A stretch of DNA of 64,000 bases from Oceanobacillus rekensis (GTDB lineage Bacteria > Bacillota > Bacilli > Bacillales > Amphibacillaceae), in assembly GCF_002153375.1 (NCBI RefSeq), contig NZ_MTBQ01000001.1:186001-250000 (forward strand). Reading direction: 5' to 3'. A program made the position numbers and the translations under genes. The notes under the pieces were generated by a model that was given only the letters and a program-made list of their open reading frames with translations, searched no databases and was not told the origin of the DNA. Positions within the stretch are counted from its first letter, which is position 1, and each line of letters begins with the position of its first letter. Of this stretch, positions 1 to 8,632 are shown one piece after another.

Positions 1-311
1 AGATTTTGAGTAGGAATAAATGGATTTAGTATACCCTCTTTGCTGGAGAGTCGAAAAGTCCCTTTATGAATATCCAGTTTCATTTCCTCAGCGAAGAATA
101 CAGCTTGATCTGCATCAATATACGTCGTTACACTATCATTATCTATAGGTGCGTAATACGATTTTTTCTCTTTTATAAACCGGATGGTAGGCAATCCATT
201 TACACCACAACCACAATCCTCAACATCATACCATAATAGTAACTGACTATCTTTATCTTTATTTAATTGTTTCAGTTGTTGTTTAGCTTCAGGAGTAATC
301 ATTAATTTCAT
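1..311 (-). CDS. yqkB: HesB/IscA-like iron-sulfur cluster biosynthesis family protein (YqkB-like), 3' end cut by window edge
   Basis: The reading frame starts at the ATG at 311 (minus strand), 8 bases after a GGAGGG ribosome site, and runs off the left edge after about 103 codons. The start reads MKLMITPEAKQQLKQL. A Cys-Gly-Cys-Gly pair sits near residues 33-36 (VEDCGCGVNG), as in the HesB/IscA fold of B. subtilis YqkB. That family is about 105 residues, so only a few codons should be missing. It probably binds or transfers iron or Fe-S clusters in the cytoplasm; the physiological role is not established. It lies just upstream of the yqjQ/yqjP pair but on the same strand after a 75-bp gap. 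Confidence 0.75.
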   Translation of the reverse strand, partial: MKLMITPEAKQQLKQLNKDKDSQLLLWYDVEDCGCGVNGLPTIRFIKEKKSYYAPIDNDSVTTYIDADQAVFFAEEMKLDIHKGTFRLSSKEGILNPFIPTQN

Positions 312-386
312 TAGAGAATCCCCTCCATTATTTAGTCCTAGTTTAACTATAGACTCAAATAAATTGGTTGTCTAAACATCTGCATT

Positions 387-1184
387 TTACTTTTTGCTGA
401 ATTGTCTTTTAAGTAATGTTTCCATCAATTGCGGAAATAACCGGTACAGCACACTTCCTATCTCCATCCAAAAGGGCATGTTTAATTCCCGCTTTTTGGA
501 GAATAGATGGTGGACCACCTTTTTAGCTACCCGATCAGGATCAAGCATATAACGTTCAACGTTTTTTTGATATGTACCTGAAGGGTCGGCAATAGAGAAA
601 AAATTGGTATGAACTGGTCCGAGGTTAACTGCTGTGACAAATATATTATGTTGCCTGACTTCTTGTCGCAATGTGTTCGTAAAACCAAGGAGCGCATGCT
701 TAGAAGCACCATATGCAGCTGATTTTGGTGTTGAAATCTTGGCTGCCTGAGAAACAATATTGATCATATGACCATTATTATTTTCGATGAAATGCGGAAT
801 AAGCAGCTGGGATATTTTCATAGGTGCATATACATTGAGCTGAAACATTTGAGAAACATCTGTCAACCTCATGTCAATTACACTGTCAAAAATCCCAATC
901 CCAGCATTGTTAATTAAACCATGTATGTGGTCATGCTCTATCAATATTTGATTTATAATTGGTTCAATGTCAGCTTGATTTTGGAGGTCGATTTTATATA
1001 TAAAGCTCTCTGCCCCCAATTTGTTTTCAATCCGAAGCTGTATGTCTGCCAACGTATCAATGGACCGTGCAAGCATAATCGGTATCCCACCATTCATTGC
1101 AATAGACATGCAAAGTCTTTCACCAATTCCACTTGATGCACCAGTAACAATTACTTTTTTATGTTTGAGTTTATTTTGCATCAT
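387..1184 (-). CDS. yqjQ: SDR-family NAD(P)-dependent oxidoreductase (YqjQ-like)
   Basis: Short-chain dehydrogenase of about 265 residues. It has the nucleotide-binding motif TGASSGIGE near the N-terminus, the NNAG structural motif in mid-domain and the catalytic YGASK tetrad segment. The frame is open further upstream to 1232, but that extension (WGWLIIRW) is not family-like. The start is therefore placed at the ATG ATG pair at 1184/1181, inside the last codons of the upstream metallo-hydrolase, implying translational coupling. The C-terminus is hydrophobic/basic (LYRLFPQLMETLLKRQF), which could be a membrane-association segment as in the DltE/YqjQ-type SDRs. The substrate is unknown. Confidence 0.85.
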   Translation of the reverse strand: MMQNKLKHKKVIVTGASSGIGERLCMSIAMNGGIPIMLARSIDTLADIQLRIENKLGAESFIYKIDLQNQADIEPIINQILIEHDHIHGLINNAGIGIFDSVIDMRLTDVSQMFQLNVYAPMKISQLLIPHFIENNNGHMINIVSQAAKISTPKSAAYGASKHALLGFTNTLRQEVRQHNIFVTAVNLGPVHTNFFSIADPSGTYQKNVERYMLDPDRVAKKVVHHLFSKKRELNMPFWMEIGSVLYRLFPQLMETLLKRQFSKK

Positions 1185-2124
1185 AGACCATGATCCCATT
1201 CTCCATCGAATAATCAACCATCCCCATATCAAATAGATAATCGAGTTGGCCGACTGTTTCAGATATGGTCAGATTAAGTTGCTTCTCATAATGTTTTGGG
1301 AAGAGTTTCATGCAGAGTTCGAATGGAGTCGATGCTTTCTCCCGCAGTAAATGATATACTTTATTGGCTCGCTTTTCTTGGCTGATCAACCGTTTGTTTA
1401 TGAGGTCAGCGGCATCAGAAAATATTTCACCATGTCCTGGAAATACGTTGGTTATTCCGAGACCCAGGCATTTTTTTAAACTGTTTCGGTAGTCAAGCAT
1501 TGGCTTAGGTCTATCTTCAGCTTCGTTCATTGGAGCCTCTATCATCGGATTTGGTGAGATATGTTTAATTAAATGGTCGCCACCAATGAACAGGCCATCC
1601 TTTTCTCTGAAAAAAGAAAGATGTGTCTGGGCATGACCTTTCGTTTCAATTACTTTAAATTCTGGATGACCTGGTAACATGTCACCTTCCTGAATCTTTG
1701 CTGTTAATGAACCACTTCCAGCAAACTGAAATGTATCCATTAGTTTGGAAAATGCATAATGTGAATTTTCTGGAATACCAGTTTGATAATAAAATGCATC
1801 AAAAAACTGTTCGTTTTCATTTTTGAAAGATTTGTTTCTTGTTAACCATGATGCAACATTTTCATGTGCTGTAAGGTGTTGCATTCTTGGAAACTCTTCA
1901 ATCAGTCCAGTATGATCTGGGTGGTGATGTGTTAAAATAATCTGCTCTATATCTATAGGTTTATAACCCAGTTCGCTCAGTTGGGCAATTACGCTTTCTC
2001 TTGCTTCATCGGTTTTAACACCAGCATCGACAAGTGTCAGCATGTCACCTTTGAGTAGGTACACATGGACATCCCCGACTTCAAATGGAGTTGGTACGGT
2101 CAATTGGGTAATAAAATTATTCAT
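1171..2124 (-). CDS. yqjP: MBL-fold metallo-hydrolase (YqjP-like)
   Basis: Metallo-beta-lactamase fold protein of 317 residues. The metal-binding motif THHHPDHTG lies near residue 65, a second His in ETKGHAQTH, the Asp-containing GGDHL segment and a late FPGHGE His follow, so the binuclear zinc site looks complete. This is the glyoxalase II/RNase-like hydrolase class; the substrate cannot be read from sequence. Its final codons overlap the start of the SDR gene, the same pairing as yqjP-yqjQ in B. subtilis, so the two are probably co-translated. A divergent 165-bp gap separates it from the phosphodiesterase gene. Confidence 0.85.
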   Translation of the reverse strand: MNNFITQLTVPTPFEVGDVHVYLLKGDMLTLVDAGVKTDEARESVIAQLSELGYKPIDIEQIILTHHHPDHTGLIEEFPRMQHLTAHENVASWLTRNKSFKNENEQFFDAFYYQTGIPENSHYAFSKLMDTFQFAGSGSLTAKIQEGDMLPGHPEFKVIETKGHAQTHLSFFREKDGLFIGGDHLIKHISPNPMIEAPMNEAEDRPKPMLDYRNSLKKCLGLGITNVFPGHGEIFSDAADLINKRLISQEKRANKVYHLLREKASTPFELCMKLFPKHYEKQLNLTISETVGQLDYLFDMGMVDYSMENGIMVYDAK

Positions 2125-2289
2125 AAATTCAAGCCTTCCCCTATCTTCAATGAGTAGTCATTATTTTACCTTTGTTTTTGAGAATTGTACATAAAATTAC
2201 ATTATTAATGAATAGTACCCAATTTTCTGCTAGTGGAAATTGACTTATTTCATAAAATAAAACACAATTACATGTAGAGGTGATTATGG

Positions 2290-3015
2290 ATGACTCAAAT
2301 TATAGCTCATCGGGGTGCCAGTAAGTATGCTCCTGAAAATACAATGCCTGCTTTTGAACTGGCATATAGAATGAAAGCTGAGGGAATTGAAACAGATGTA
2401 CAATTGACCAAAGACAATATTCCTGTGCTGATTCATGATGAACATGTTAAACGAACGACAGGTCATAGTGGCTATGTTAAAGACTATACTTTTGATGAAT
2501 TAAGCCAGCTTGATGCTGGGTCATGGTTTTCAGATGAGTTTGCTGGTACGTCCATCCCATCACTCGAAGAATTTTTAAAATGGATCATTGATAAGCCTTT
2601 AGAGTTAAATATTGAACTGAAAAACAGTAAAATAGATTATAGTAATATTGAAAAGATCGTTTATGAAATGGTAGAACACTATAAATTATTGGAACGAACT
2701 ACACTATCAACATTTAACCATGAAAGCGTGAAACGTTTAAAACCTATAAATGAAACGATTGGTGTCGCATTATTAACTTCAAGGAAACGAAAGGATCTTG
2801 CCGACTATGCAAAAATTCTTGGTGCTAATGCGCTTCATGTCAAATATCGTTTAATCAATAAAGCTCTTGTTCAGCAATGTAAACAGGGAGACTTGGCACT
2901 GCGTGTATATACCGTTAATAAACCCTCCCATATGATGAATTGTTTTTTGTTGGGGTGTGACGGTATTTTTACAGATGTGCCTAATACAGCTCTCATGTAT
3001 AGAAGTATATTATAA
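2290..3015 (+). CDS. Glycerophosphodiester phosphodiesterase family protein
   Basis: 241-residue GDPD-family TIM-barrel enzyme. The start MTQIIAHRGAS carries the catalytic HRG, followed by the ENT motif (APENTMPAF) and the metal ligands in the EGIETDVQLT and LIHDE segments. It is expected to hydrolyse glycerophosphodiesters to glycerol-3-phosphate and an alcohol. There is no signal peptide, so it is a cytoplasmic UgpQ-like form rather than secreted GlpQ. The ATG follows an AGAGGTGAT ribosome site at 2276-2284. It is the first of three co-directional genes (with rnz and an aldehyde dehydrogenase) ending at the terminator at 5364-5411. Confidence 0.9.
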   Translation: MTQIIAHRGASKYAPENTMPAFELAYRMKAEGIETDVQLTKDNIPVLIHDEHVKRTTGHSGYVKDYTFDELSQLDAGSWFSDEFAGTSIPSLEEFLKWIIDKPLELNIELKNSKIDYSNIEKIVYEMVEHYKLLERTTLSTFNHESVKRLKPINETIGVALLTSRKRKDLADYAKILGANALHVKYRLINKALVQQCKQGDLALRVYTVNKPSHMMNCFLLGCDGIFTDVPNTALMYRSIL

Positions 3016-3054
3016 TTGTAATAGCTGGAATGGGGTTACAAATGGAGGATGAAT

Positions 3055-3981
3055 ATGCAATTAACATTTCTTGGTACAGGTGCAGGTGTACCATCCAAAG
3101 AACGCAATGTAACTTCTGTTGCATTATCCGTATTACAGGAAGTAAATAGCATCTGGCTATTTGATTGTGGTGAAGCAACACAACATCAAATACTGAGAAC
3201 CTCAATAAAACCACGAAAAATAAATAAGATTTTCATAACCCATTTACATGGTGATCATATTTATGGGCTGCCAGGTTTATTAAGTAGTCGTTCCTTCCAG
3301 GCTGGAGATGAATTGCTAACTGTATATGGTCCTTGTGGAATCAAGGAATTTATTGAAACAAGTCTTCGTATAAGTGGAACTCATCTTACTTATCCTTTAA
3401 GTATTGTAGAGTTAAAGGAGGGAATGATTCTTGACGAGGACAAATTTACTGTATATGCGAAACAACTTGACCACGGGGTAGAAAGCTATGGATACCGAGT
3501 GGTAGAAAAAGATAAGCCAGGTGAACTTCTAGTAGCTAAATTAAAGGAAATTGGGATTCAGCCTGGGCCAATCTACCGAGAAATTAAAGAAAACGAAGTA
3601 GTCATTACAGAAAACGGTACCTCTCTCCACCAAAAAGATTTTATTGGTCCGAGTAAAAAAGGCAGAGTGATTACGATAATGGGTGATACAAGGACAAAGG
3701 ATGCACATGTTTCATTTGTGAAGGATTCAGATGTTCTCGTTCACGAAGCTACATTCATGCATGGTAGATCAGATCTTGCAAGTGACTATTTTCATTCAAC
3801 CAATACACAGGCAGCAGAACTTGCTGTAAAGAGTGATGTGAAACAGTTAATTTTGTCTCATATATCATCCCGTTACCAACAGGAAGATGAAGAAAACATA
3901 TTGTTAGAAGCTCGTAATATATTCCCTACTACATACCTTGCAAAAGATTTCTTTGAATTTGAAATAGATAACCATAACTAG
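3055..3981 (+). CDS. rnz: Ribonuclease Z (tRNA 3'-end processing)
   Basis: 308-residue RNase Z. It shows the N-terminal [17 protein letters not shown] motif, the [11 protein letters not shown] segment and the zinc motif [13 protein letters not shown] near residue 65. A flexible-arm region follows, then GDTR and a C-terminal SHISSRY His motif. It removes 3' trailers from tRNA precursors lacking an encoded CCA. The frame also has an ATG at 3049, but GGAGG at 3044-3048 abuts that codon directly, so the ATG at 3055 (six-base spacing, MQLTFLGTG) is the better start and matches the family N-terminus. Confidence 0.95.
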   Translation: MQLTFLGTGAGVPSKERNVTSVALSVLQEVNSIWLFDCGEATQHQILRTSIKPRKINKIFITHLHGDHIYGLPGLLSSRSFQAGDELLTVYGPCGIKEFIETSLRISGTHLTYPLSIVELKEGMILDEDKFTVYAKQLDHGVESYGYRVVEKDKPGELLVAKLKEIGIQPGPIYREIKENEVVITENGTSLHQKDFIGPSKKGRVITIMGDTRTKDAHVSFVKDSDVLVHEATFMHGRSDLASDYFHSTNTQAAELAVKSDVKQLILSHISSRYQQEDEENILLEARNIFPTTYLAKDFFEFEIDNHN

Positions 3982-3994
3982 AGGAGTCGTTTCT

Positions 3995-5365
3995 ATGGAT
4001 TACACTGAAACAATTGTAACTGATCAGCGTTCATTCTTTTTGAATGGTAATACGGTGGATTATGAGTTTCGCAAAAATCAGTTACACAAACTTAAAGATA
4101 TGCTTAAAAATAATGAAAATAGAATTTACCGAGCATTAAAAAGAGATTTAAATAAATCAAGCCACGAAACGCTCACAACCGAACTTGGGATGCTCTATTC
4201 AGAAATTGACCTTACGATAAAGAATTTAAGGATGTGGATGGAACCGGATAAAGTACTATCCCCCCTTACCCATAAAGGATCAAAAAGCTATATTATGAAA
4301 GAACCACTTGGTGTTGTACTGGTGATTTCCCCATGGAATTATCCATTACAACTTGCTCTTGCCCCTGTCATTGGTGCTATGGCTGCAGGCAACTGTGTCA
4401 TCATTAAACCATCAGAACATGCCCGAGCAACTTCAGCAATTCTTGCAGATATGATGAATCAGACGTTTGATAGCTCCTATATTACGGTGATTGAAGGAGC
4501 GCAGGAGACCAGTGAGCAATTGCTGAAACAGCGATTTGACTATATTTTTTTTACTGGAAGTTCTCGAATAGGTAAAATTGTTATGAGGGCTGCAAGTGAA
4601 TTTTTGACACCTGTTACACTCGAATTAGGTGGGAAAAGCCCAGCAATAGTAGATGAAGATGCAAATATTAACTTAGCTGCCAAGCGAATTGTTTGGGGTA
4701 AGTTTACAAACGCTGGACAAACCTGTGTCGCTCCAGACTATGTATATGTGCATGAAAGAGTTAAGTTTAAACTCTTAAAAACTATGAAAAAATATGTGAA
4801 AGTATTATATGGAAAAGAACCATTGAAAAATGAAAATTTCACAAGAATTATCAACGAAAAGCATTTTGATAGACTTGAGAAGTTTCTTTTAGAAGGTAAT
4901 GTGTTACATGGTGGTAATACGAATCGGGAATCATTGATGATCGAACCAACCATTTTAGATAAAGTAACTTGGGAAGATTCCATGATGAAAGAGGAAATCT
5001 TTGGCCCGATTCTACCAGTGCTTACGTTTACGAATATTGAAGATGCCCTGTACAATATTAAAAGTATGGAAAAGCCTCTCGCCCTGTACTATTTTGGTGA
5101 GAGTGAAAAAATGCAGCAGCAGGTGATGGAATATGTATCATTTGGTGGAGGTTCCATCAATGATACTTTATATCATCTCGCAAATCCACATCTTCCGTTT
5201 GGAGGAGTAGGAAATAGTGGTATGGGATCCTATCATGGTAAGTACAGTTTTGATACATTTTCCCATAAGAAAAGCATTCTAAAACAAACAACAAAATTTG
5301 ATATACCTTTTCGCTATCCAGGCAGTAAGTTGGCATCTAAGGTTATTAAAAATTTCATGAAATAA
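3995..5365 (+). CDS. Aldehyde dehydrogenase family protein (class-3-like)
   Basis: 456-residue NAD(P)-dependent aldehyde dehydrogenase, short for the superfamily and typical of the class-3/fatty aldehyde branch (B. subtilis YwdH-like). Visible motifs are PWNYPLQLAL (cofactor entry), FTGSSRIGKIV (Rossmann), the catalytic Glu in VTLELGGKSP and the nucleophile Cys in NAGQTCVAPDYV. PFGGVGNSGMG closes the domain. The C-terminal 30 residues are basic and amphipathic. It starts 13 bases after rnz behind AGAGGAGTCG and ends inside a bidirectional terminator. The likely role is detoxification of medium or long-chain aldehydes. Confidence 0.92.
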   Translation: MDYTETIVTDQRSFFLNGNTVDYEFRKNQLHKLKDMLKNNENRIYRALKRDLNKSSHETLTTELGMLYSEIDLTIKNLRMWMEPDKVLSPLTHKGSKSYIMKEPLGVVLVISPWNYPLQLALAPVIGAMAAGNCVIIKPSEHARATSAILADMMNQTFDSSYITVIEGAQETSEQLLKQRFDYIFFTGSSRIGKIVMRAASEFLTPVTLELGGKSPAIVDEDANINLAAKRIVWGKFTNAGQTCVAPDYVYVHERVKFKLLKTMKKYVKVLYGKEPLKNENFTRIINEKHFDRLEKFLLEGNVLHGGNTNRESLMIEPTILDKVTWEDSMMKEEIFGPILPVLTFTNIEDALYNIKSMEKPLALYYFGESEKMQQQVMEYVSFGGGSINDTLYHLANPHLPFGGVGNSGMGSYHGKYSFDTFSHKKSILKQTTKFDIPFRYPGSKLASKVIKNFMK

Positions 5366-5411
5366 ACACTAAAAACCCGCTCCTGTATACTGTGAGGGGT
5401 TTTTAGTGTTT
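5364..5411. terminator. Bidirectional terminator between aldehyde dehydrogenase and dinB
   Basis: Inverted repeat with arms ACACTAAAAACCC and GGGTTTTTAGTGT around a roughly 17-base loop; A- and T-runs lie on both sides. It ends the convergent aldehyde dehydrogenase (plus) and dinB (minus) transcripts. The dinB stop codon (5403-5405) lies inside one arm. Confidence 0.85.
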
Positions 5412-6656
5412 ATAATCATCCAGGAAATCCTTTTGGAAGCTTGTCCTTGGTTGCTCGGAATCGTTATTTTCTGTTTCCTTAAGCTGTTTAAAGGTATTTT
5501 TCCCGTATTTTTCTGAAAGTAAATGAATGGTTGAGTCGAGTTTTTCCTTTTTGACTGCTTCTTCATAAGTGAAAATATCAAGCTGCTGGCCAAGATTTCG
5601 TTTCTCTTCCACGTCCTGAACGGTAATTCCTAGTAGACGGACTGGATCATTATTCCAATGTTTTTTAAATAATTCCATTGCTATCAGAAGAATGTCTGAC
5701 TTACTATCAATATAGTTTTGTAATTTTTTACTTCTTGTTATCGTTTTGCGGTCGTGATAGCGAATCATAATTTGTACACTTTTACCTGCAGCCTCTTTGC
5801 GTTTCATTCTTCTTTCAACATTATCTGCCAACAGATTCATTAATTTAGTAATTATATCCCAGTCGGTAGTATCTTCTGGAAGAGTTTGTGAGCTGCCAAT
5901 GCTTTTAAAATCATAAATCGCATCAGGGTCTACTGGTCTCGTATCAATTCCATTTGCCCTGTCTTTAAGTCTTTCGCCATTAATACCAAGTAATTGTTTC
6001 AGTTCATAAACATCTTTACTTGCCAGATCTCCAATTGTTTCGATATGAATGGAATTTAATTTCTTTGCAGTCTTCTCCCCTACTCCGTACATTTCACTTA
6101 CCGATAATGGCCAAAGTATTTGTGATATCTCTCTTTTTCTCAATATAGTTATACCTAGTGGCTTTTTCATATCTGAAGCCATTTTAGCAAGAAATTTATT
6201 TGGTGCAATGCCTATACTGCAAGGAATATCTAACTCATTCAAGATTCTTTGCTGAAGGTTTTGAGCGATGTACAATGGATTACCAAGATTTTCTGTTTCT
6301 GTAACATCCAGATAACCTTCATCAATTGAAACGGGCTGGACACATGGGGTGATTTCAGAAAGCATCTTGAAAATCGCTTTAGATGCATGACGATAACGAT
6401 CAAAGTTTGGCTTCATCACAATCAATTCAGGGCAGAGTTTTCTTGCCTGCCAAATTGTCATTGTGGTCTTCACACCTTTAGCCCTTGCCTCATAACTGCT
6501 TGTTACAATAATTCCCTTACGCTCCTCAGGGTTTCCTGCAATTGCTAATGGCTTACCCTTCAGTTTCGGATTATAGGCCGTTTCTACAGAGGCATAAAAA
6601 CAATTCATATCGATATGAAAAATTATCCGGCCTTTCTTCCTCGCTGAGACATCCAT
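5403..6656 (-). CDS. dinB: DNA polymerase IV (Y-family translesion polymerase)
   Basis: 417-residue Y-family polymerase. The palm metal ligands are in FHIDMNCFYAS (Asp near 16) and SIDEGYLDVT (Asp/Glu near 112-113). A helix-hairpin-helix-like VGEKTAKKL stretch near 192 and the little-finger domain follow. A clamp-binding QLDIF peptide lies near residue 358, so the protein should engage the beta sliding clamp. It performs error-prone bypass of damaged template. It corresponds in position to B. subtilis yqjH (polY1) in the rnz-dinB-yqjE neighbourhood. The first ATG is kept as start (MDVSARKKGRIIFHID). Confidence 0.95.
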   Translation of the reverse strand: MDVSARKKGRIIFHIDMNCFYASVETAYNPKLKGKPLAIAGNPEERKGIIVTSSYEARAKGVKTTMTIWQARKLCPELIVMKPNFDRYRHASKAIFKMLSEITPCVQPVSIDEGYLDVTETENLGNPLYIAQNLQQRILNELDIPCSIGIAPNKFLAKMASDMKKPLGITILRKREISQILWPLSVSEMYGVGEKTAKKLNSIHIETIGDLASKDVYELKQLLGINGERLKDRANGIDTRPVDPDAIYDFKSIGSSQTLPEDTTDWDIITKLMNLLADNVERRMKRKEAAGKSVQIMIRYHDRKTITRSKKLQNYIDSKSDILLIAMELFKKHWNNDPVRLLGITVQDVEEKRNLGQQLDIFTYEEAVKKEKLDSTIHLLSEKYGKNTFKQLKETENNDSEQPRTSFQKDFLDDYKH

Positions 6657-6709
6657 TAAAATTACATCCTTTTATAATATTATTAGCTAAATTATAACAT
6701 AAACACAAA

Positions 6710-6738
6710 CCCCCTTAAGCATAAAAAACTTAAGGGGG
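6710..6738 (-). terminator. Terminator downstream of the M20 peptidase gene
   Basis: Perfect 10-bp stem (CCCCCTTAAG / CTTAAGGGGG) with a 9-base loop, 8 bases past the stop at 6746 and followed on the minus strand by a T-rich tract. It separates yqjE from dinB. Confidence 0.85.
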
Positions 6739-6745
6739 ACCTGGA

Positions 6746-7873
6746 TTATTTTGTCGATGCTTCTTTAATGATAGCGGTAACTAACTCGGTAACTTTAACT
6801 AGATCATTGATAGCAATTTTCTCATCTGTCGTGTGAATGCCTTCATAGCCAACAGCAAGGTTTACTGTTGGAATTCCTAAACCAGCAATTACATTTGCAT
6901 CACTACCACCACCACTTTTCAGAAGTTTGCTATCTCTTCCAATGGATTTTGCTGCAAGTCTTGCAACTTCCACTACCTGGTCTCCTTCTTTCTGATTGTA
7001 ACCAGGATACATTACTGTAACTGTTACTTCTGCTGATCCACCATACTTTTCTGCAGTTTTTTCGTATGCCTCTTTCATCTTAGCTACCTGTTCTTCCATT
7101 TTTGAAGGTACTAGAGATCTAGCTTCCGCCAAAATTTCTACATGATCAGCAACAATATTTGTTTGCTTACCACCTTCAAAACGGCCGATGTTTGCTGTGG
7201 TATCCTCGTCAATTCTCCCAAGAGGCATAATGGATATTGCCTTCGCTGCAAGTGTAATTGCCGATACACCCTTTTCTGGCTCTACACCTGCATGTGCTGT
7301 TTTTCCTTTAATTATGGCATATACTTTCGCTTGTGTCGGTGCTGCAACGATGATATCACCGACATCTCCATTACTGTCGAGTGCATAGCCATATTTTGCA
7401 TGTATCAAGGAGTGATCAAGAGCTTTTGCGCCGACCAATCCAGATTCTTCACCAGCAGTGATAATGAACTGGATATCACCATGTTCTATCTTATTCTCTT
7501 TTACTAGGCGGATAGCTTCAAGCATTGCAGCTAACCCAGCTTTATCATCCGCGCCGAGTATGGTCGTTCCATCTGAAGTAATAACGCCATCTTTAACGAT
7601 AGGTTTGATACCTTTACCTGGTACCACTGTATCCATATGGGATGTGAAATAAATTGAATCTGCTCCTTCTAGATTACCTGGGAGGGTACATATTAAGTTA
7701 CCTGCGCCATGTCCCGTTTCTTCTTTACTATCATCTTCATATACGTCGAGACCTAGCCCCGAAAATTTCTTCTTAAGTACGCCAGCAATTTCACTTTCAA
7801 ACCGAGTCTCCGAGTCGATTTGGACGAGTTCAATAAATTCTTCCACTAATCTTTCTTGATTTACATTTATCAT
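6746..7873 (-). CDS. yqjE: M20-family peptidase, tripeptidase-T-like (YqjE)
   Basis: 375-residue metallopeptidase. It shows SHMDTVVPG (zinc His plus catalytic Asp), the bridging Asp in LGADDKAGLA, the catalytic Glu pair in TAGEESGLVGA and GGGSDANV near the C-terminus. These features fit the PepT-like M20 family. The start is ATG 7873 (MINVNQERLVEEF) behind GGGAGG at 7884-7889. The frame stays open to 8044, but that part is antisense to the transposon remnant and not family-like. It probably trims small peptides in the cytoplasm. It is transcribed after the mcm operon in the same direction but is separated from it by the remnant. Confidence 0.9.
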   Translation of the reverse strand: MINVNQERLVEEFIELVQIDSETRFESEIAGVLKKKFSGLGLDVYEDDSKEETGHGAGNLICTLPGNLEGADSIYFTSHMDTVVPGKGIKPIVKDGVITSDGTTILGADDKAGLAAMLEAIRLVKENKIEHGDIQFIITAGEESGLVGAKALDHSLIHAKYGYALDSNGDVGDIIVAAPTQAKVYAIIKGKTAHAGVEPEKGVSAITLAAKAISIMPLGRIDEDTTANIGRFEGGKQTNIVADHVEILAEARSLVPSKMEEQVAKMKEAYEKTAEKYGGSAEVTVTVMYPGYNQKEGDQVVEVARLAAKSIGRDSKLLKSGGGSDANVIAGLGIPTVNLAVGYEGIHTTDEKIAINDLVKVTELVTAIIKEASTK

Positions 7874-7929
7874 TTTAAAACCTCCCAATATATAGGCTAC
7901 TATAAGTTGTATATTTTTTACAGATTTTA

Positions 7930-8632
7930 AGCAAAAAAAACCATTTCCTTTAGGTCTGGTACAAATATCAGTTCGTGAAGGAGGCTTTAGAAATGGCAAA
8001 AGCAACGACGCGATCCTTTGTTTTAACGATTGAAATGGAGACAAATCCTGCTTATGTACGCGCTATTAAACGCGATTTAGAAATCAGTAGAGTGATTTAT
8101 AATGGGGATTTCTGAAACGAGAGAAACAAATTTAAGCGTACGAAATTATATAGAAAAAAGCGTAGAAACCTTCGTGCTGTTTCAAAAAATCTTTCCTATT
8201 ATGAAAACCAAAAGAAAGAAGAAAAAATCAAGCTTTTACGGAATGAAAAATACAAAATCTTAGTAGCCATTTTGCGATGTGCACATTCAATCACAAAGAA
8301 ATCAAAAGAATTGAAAGAAAAGCTACCATCGTATTAAATTCCGGAATCCAACTAAAAAACACAAAGGTTGCTTTATAAATAAGCTTTATTAGCGGTGTGA
8401 TACCACCGGGAGTCTGTAAGGACAAAAGAAACAGTCAAAGAAACATCTGTTACTTTGACTGTGAAAGTTCTAATGAGACCTTTAAACCTTATGTTTATTC
8501 ATGTCAGCACTTAATTCCGAAGCCGTCCACTTTTTAAGTGTAGAGTGTGTGAGTCTGCCAAAACTGCAAGCGTACGAATTAAGAGAAGCAAGCGTTTGTT
8601 AGAACCCCACTTATTTAGATGTGGGAGTGTCA
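7930..8632 (+). mobile_element. Decayed IS200/IS605-family (TnpB-type) element
   Basis: About 700 bp without an intact gene. It holds a broken TnpB-like reading frame (7993-8337), about 270 bp of structured non-coding sequence and a terminal hairpin. The hairpin CCCCAC-TTATTTAGAT-GTGGG at 8605-8625 resembles the right-end hairpin of IS200/IS605 elements, which sits a few bases inside the cleavage site. No tnpA is present and the central tnpB catalytic region (RuvC Asp/Glu, zinc ribbon) is missing. Another stem, ACAGTCAAAG / CTTTGACTGT, lies at 8431-8462. The left boundary is uncertain; the right boundary falls at or next to the mmdA stop codon (8630-8632). Confidence 0.6.
7993..8337 (+). pseudogene. 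Fragment of a TnpB-like transposase-associated nuclease gene, with internal stop
   Basis: A good ribosome site (GAAGGAGG at 7977-7984) precedes an ATG at 7993. The first 40 codons read like the N-terminus of a TnpB-type protein (start MAKATTRSFVLTIEMET, then LEISRVIYN). A TGA at 8113-8115 interrupts, and the same frame then continues with a Lys/Arg-rich stretch (YRKKRRNLRAVSKNLS) to TAA at 8335. Intact TnpB proteins are about 350-500 residues; the RuvC-like core and zinc finger are gone. Family assignment rests on the N-terminal motif and the flanking right-end hairpin, not on catalytic residues. Confidence 0.55.

Noticed and set aside
7142..7507. 121-codon plus-strand frame over the M20 peptidase gene
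   Set aside because: Antisense shadow of yqjE; Cys-rich composition is an artefact of the opposite strand, with no ribosome site.
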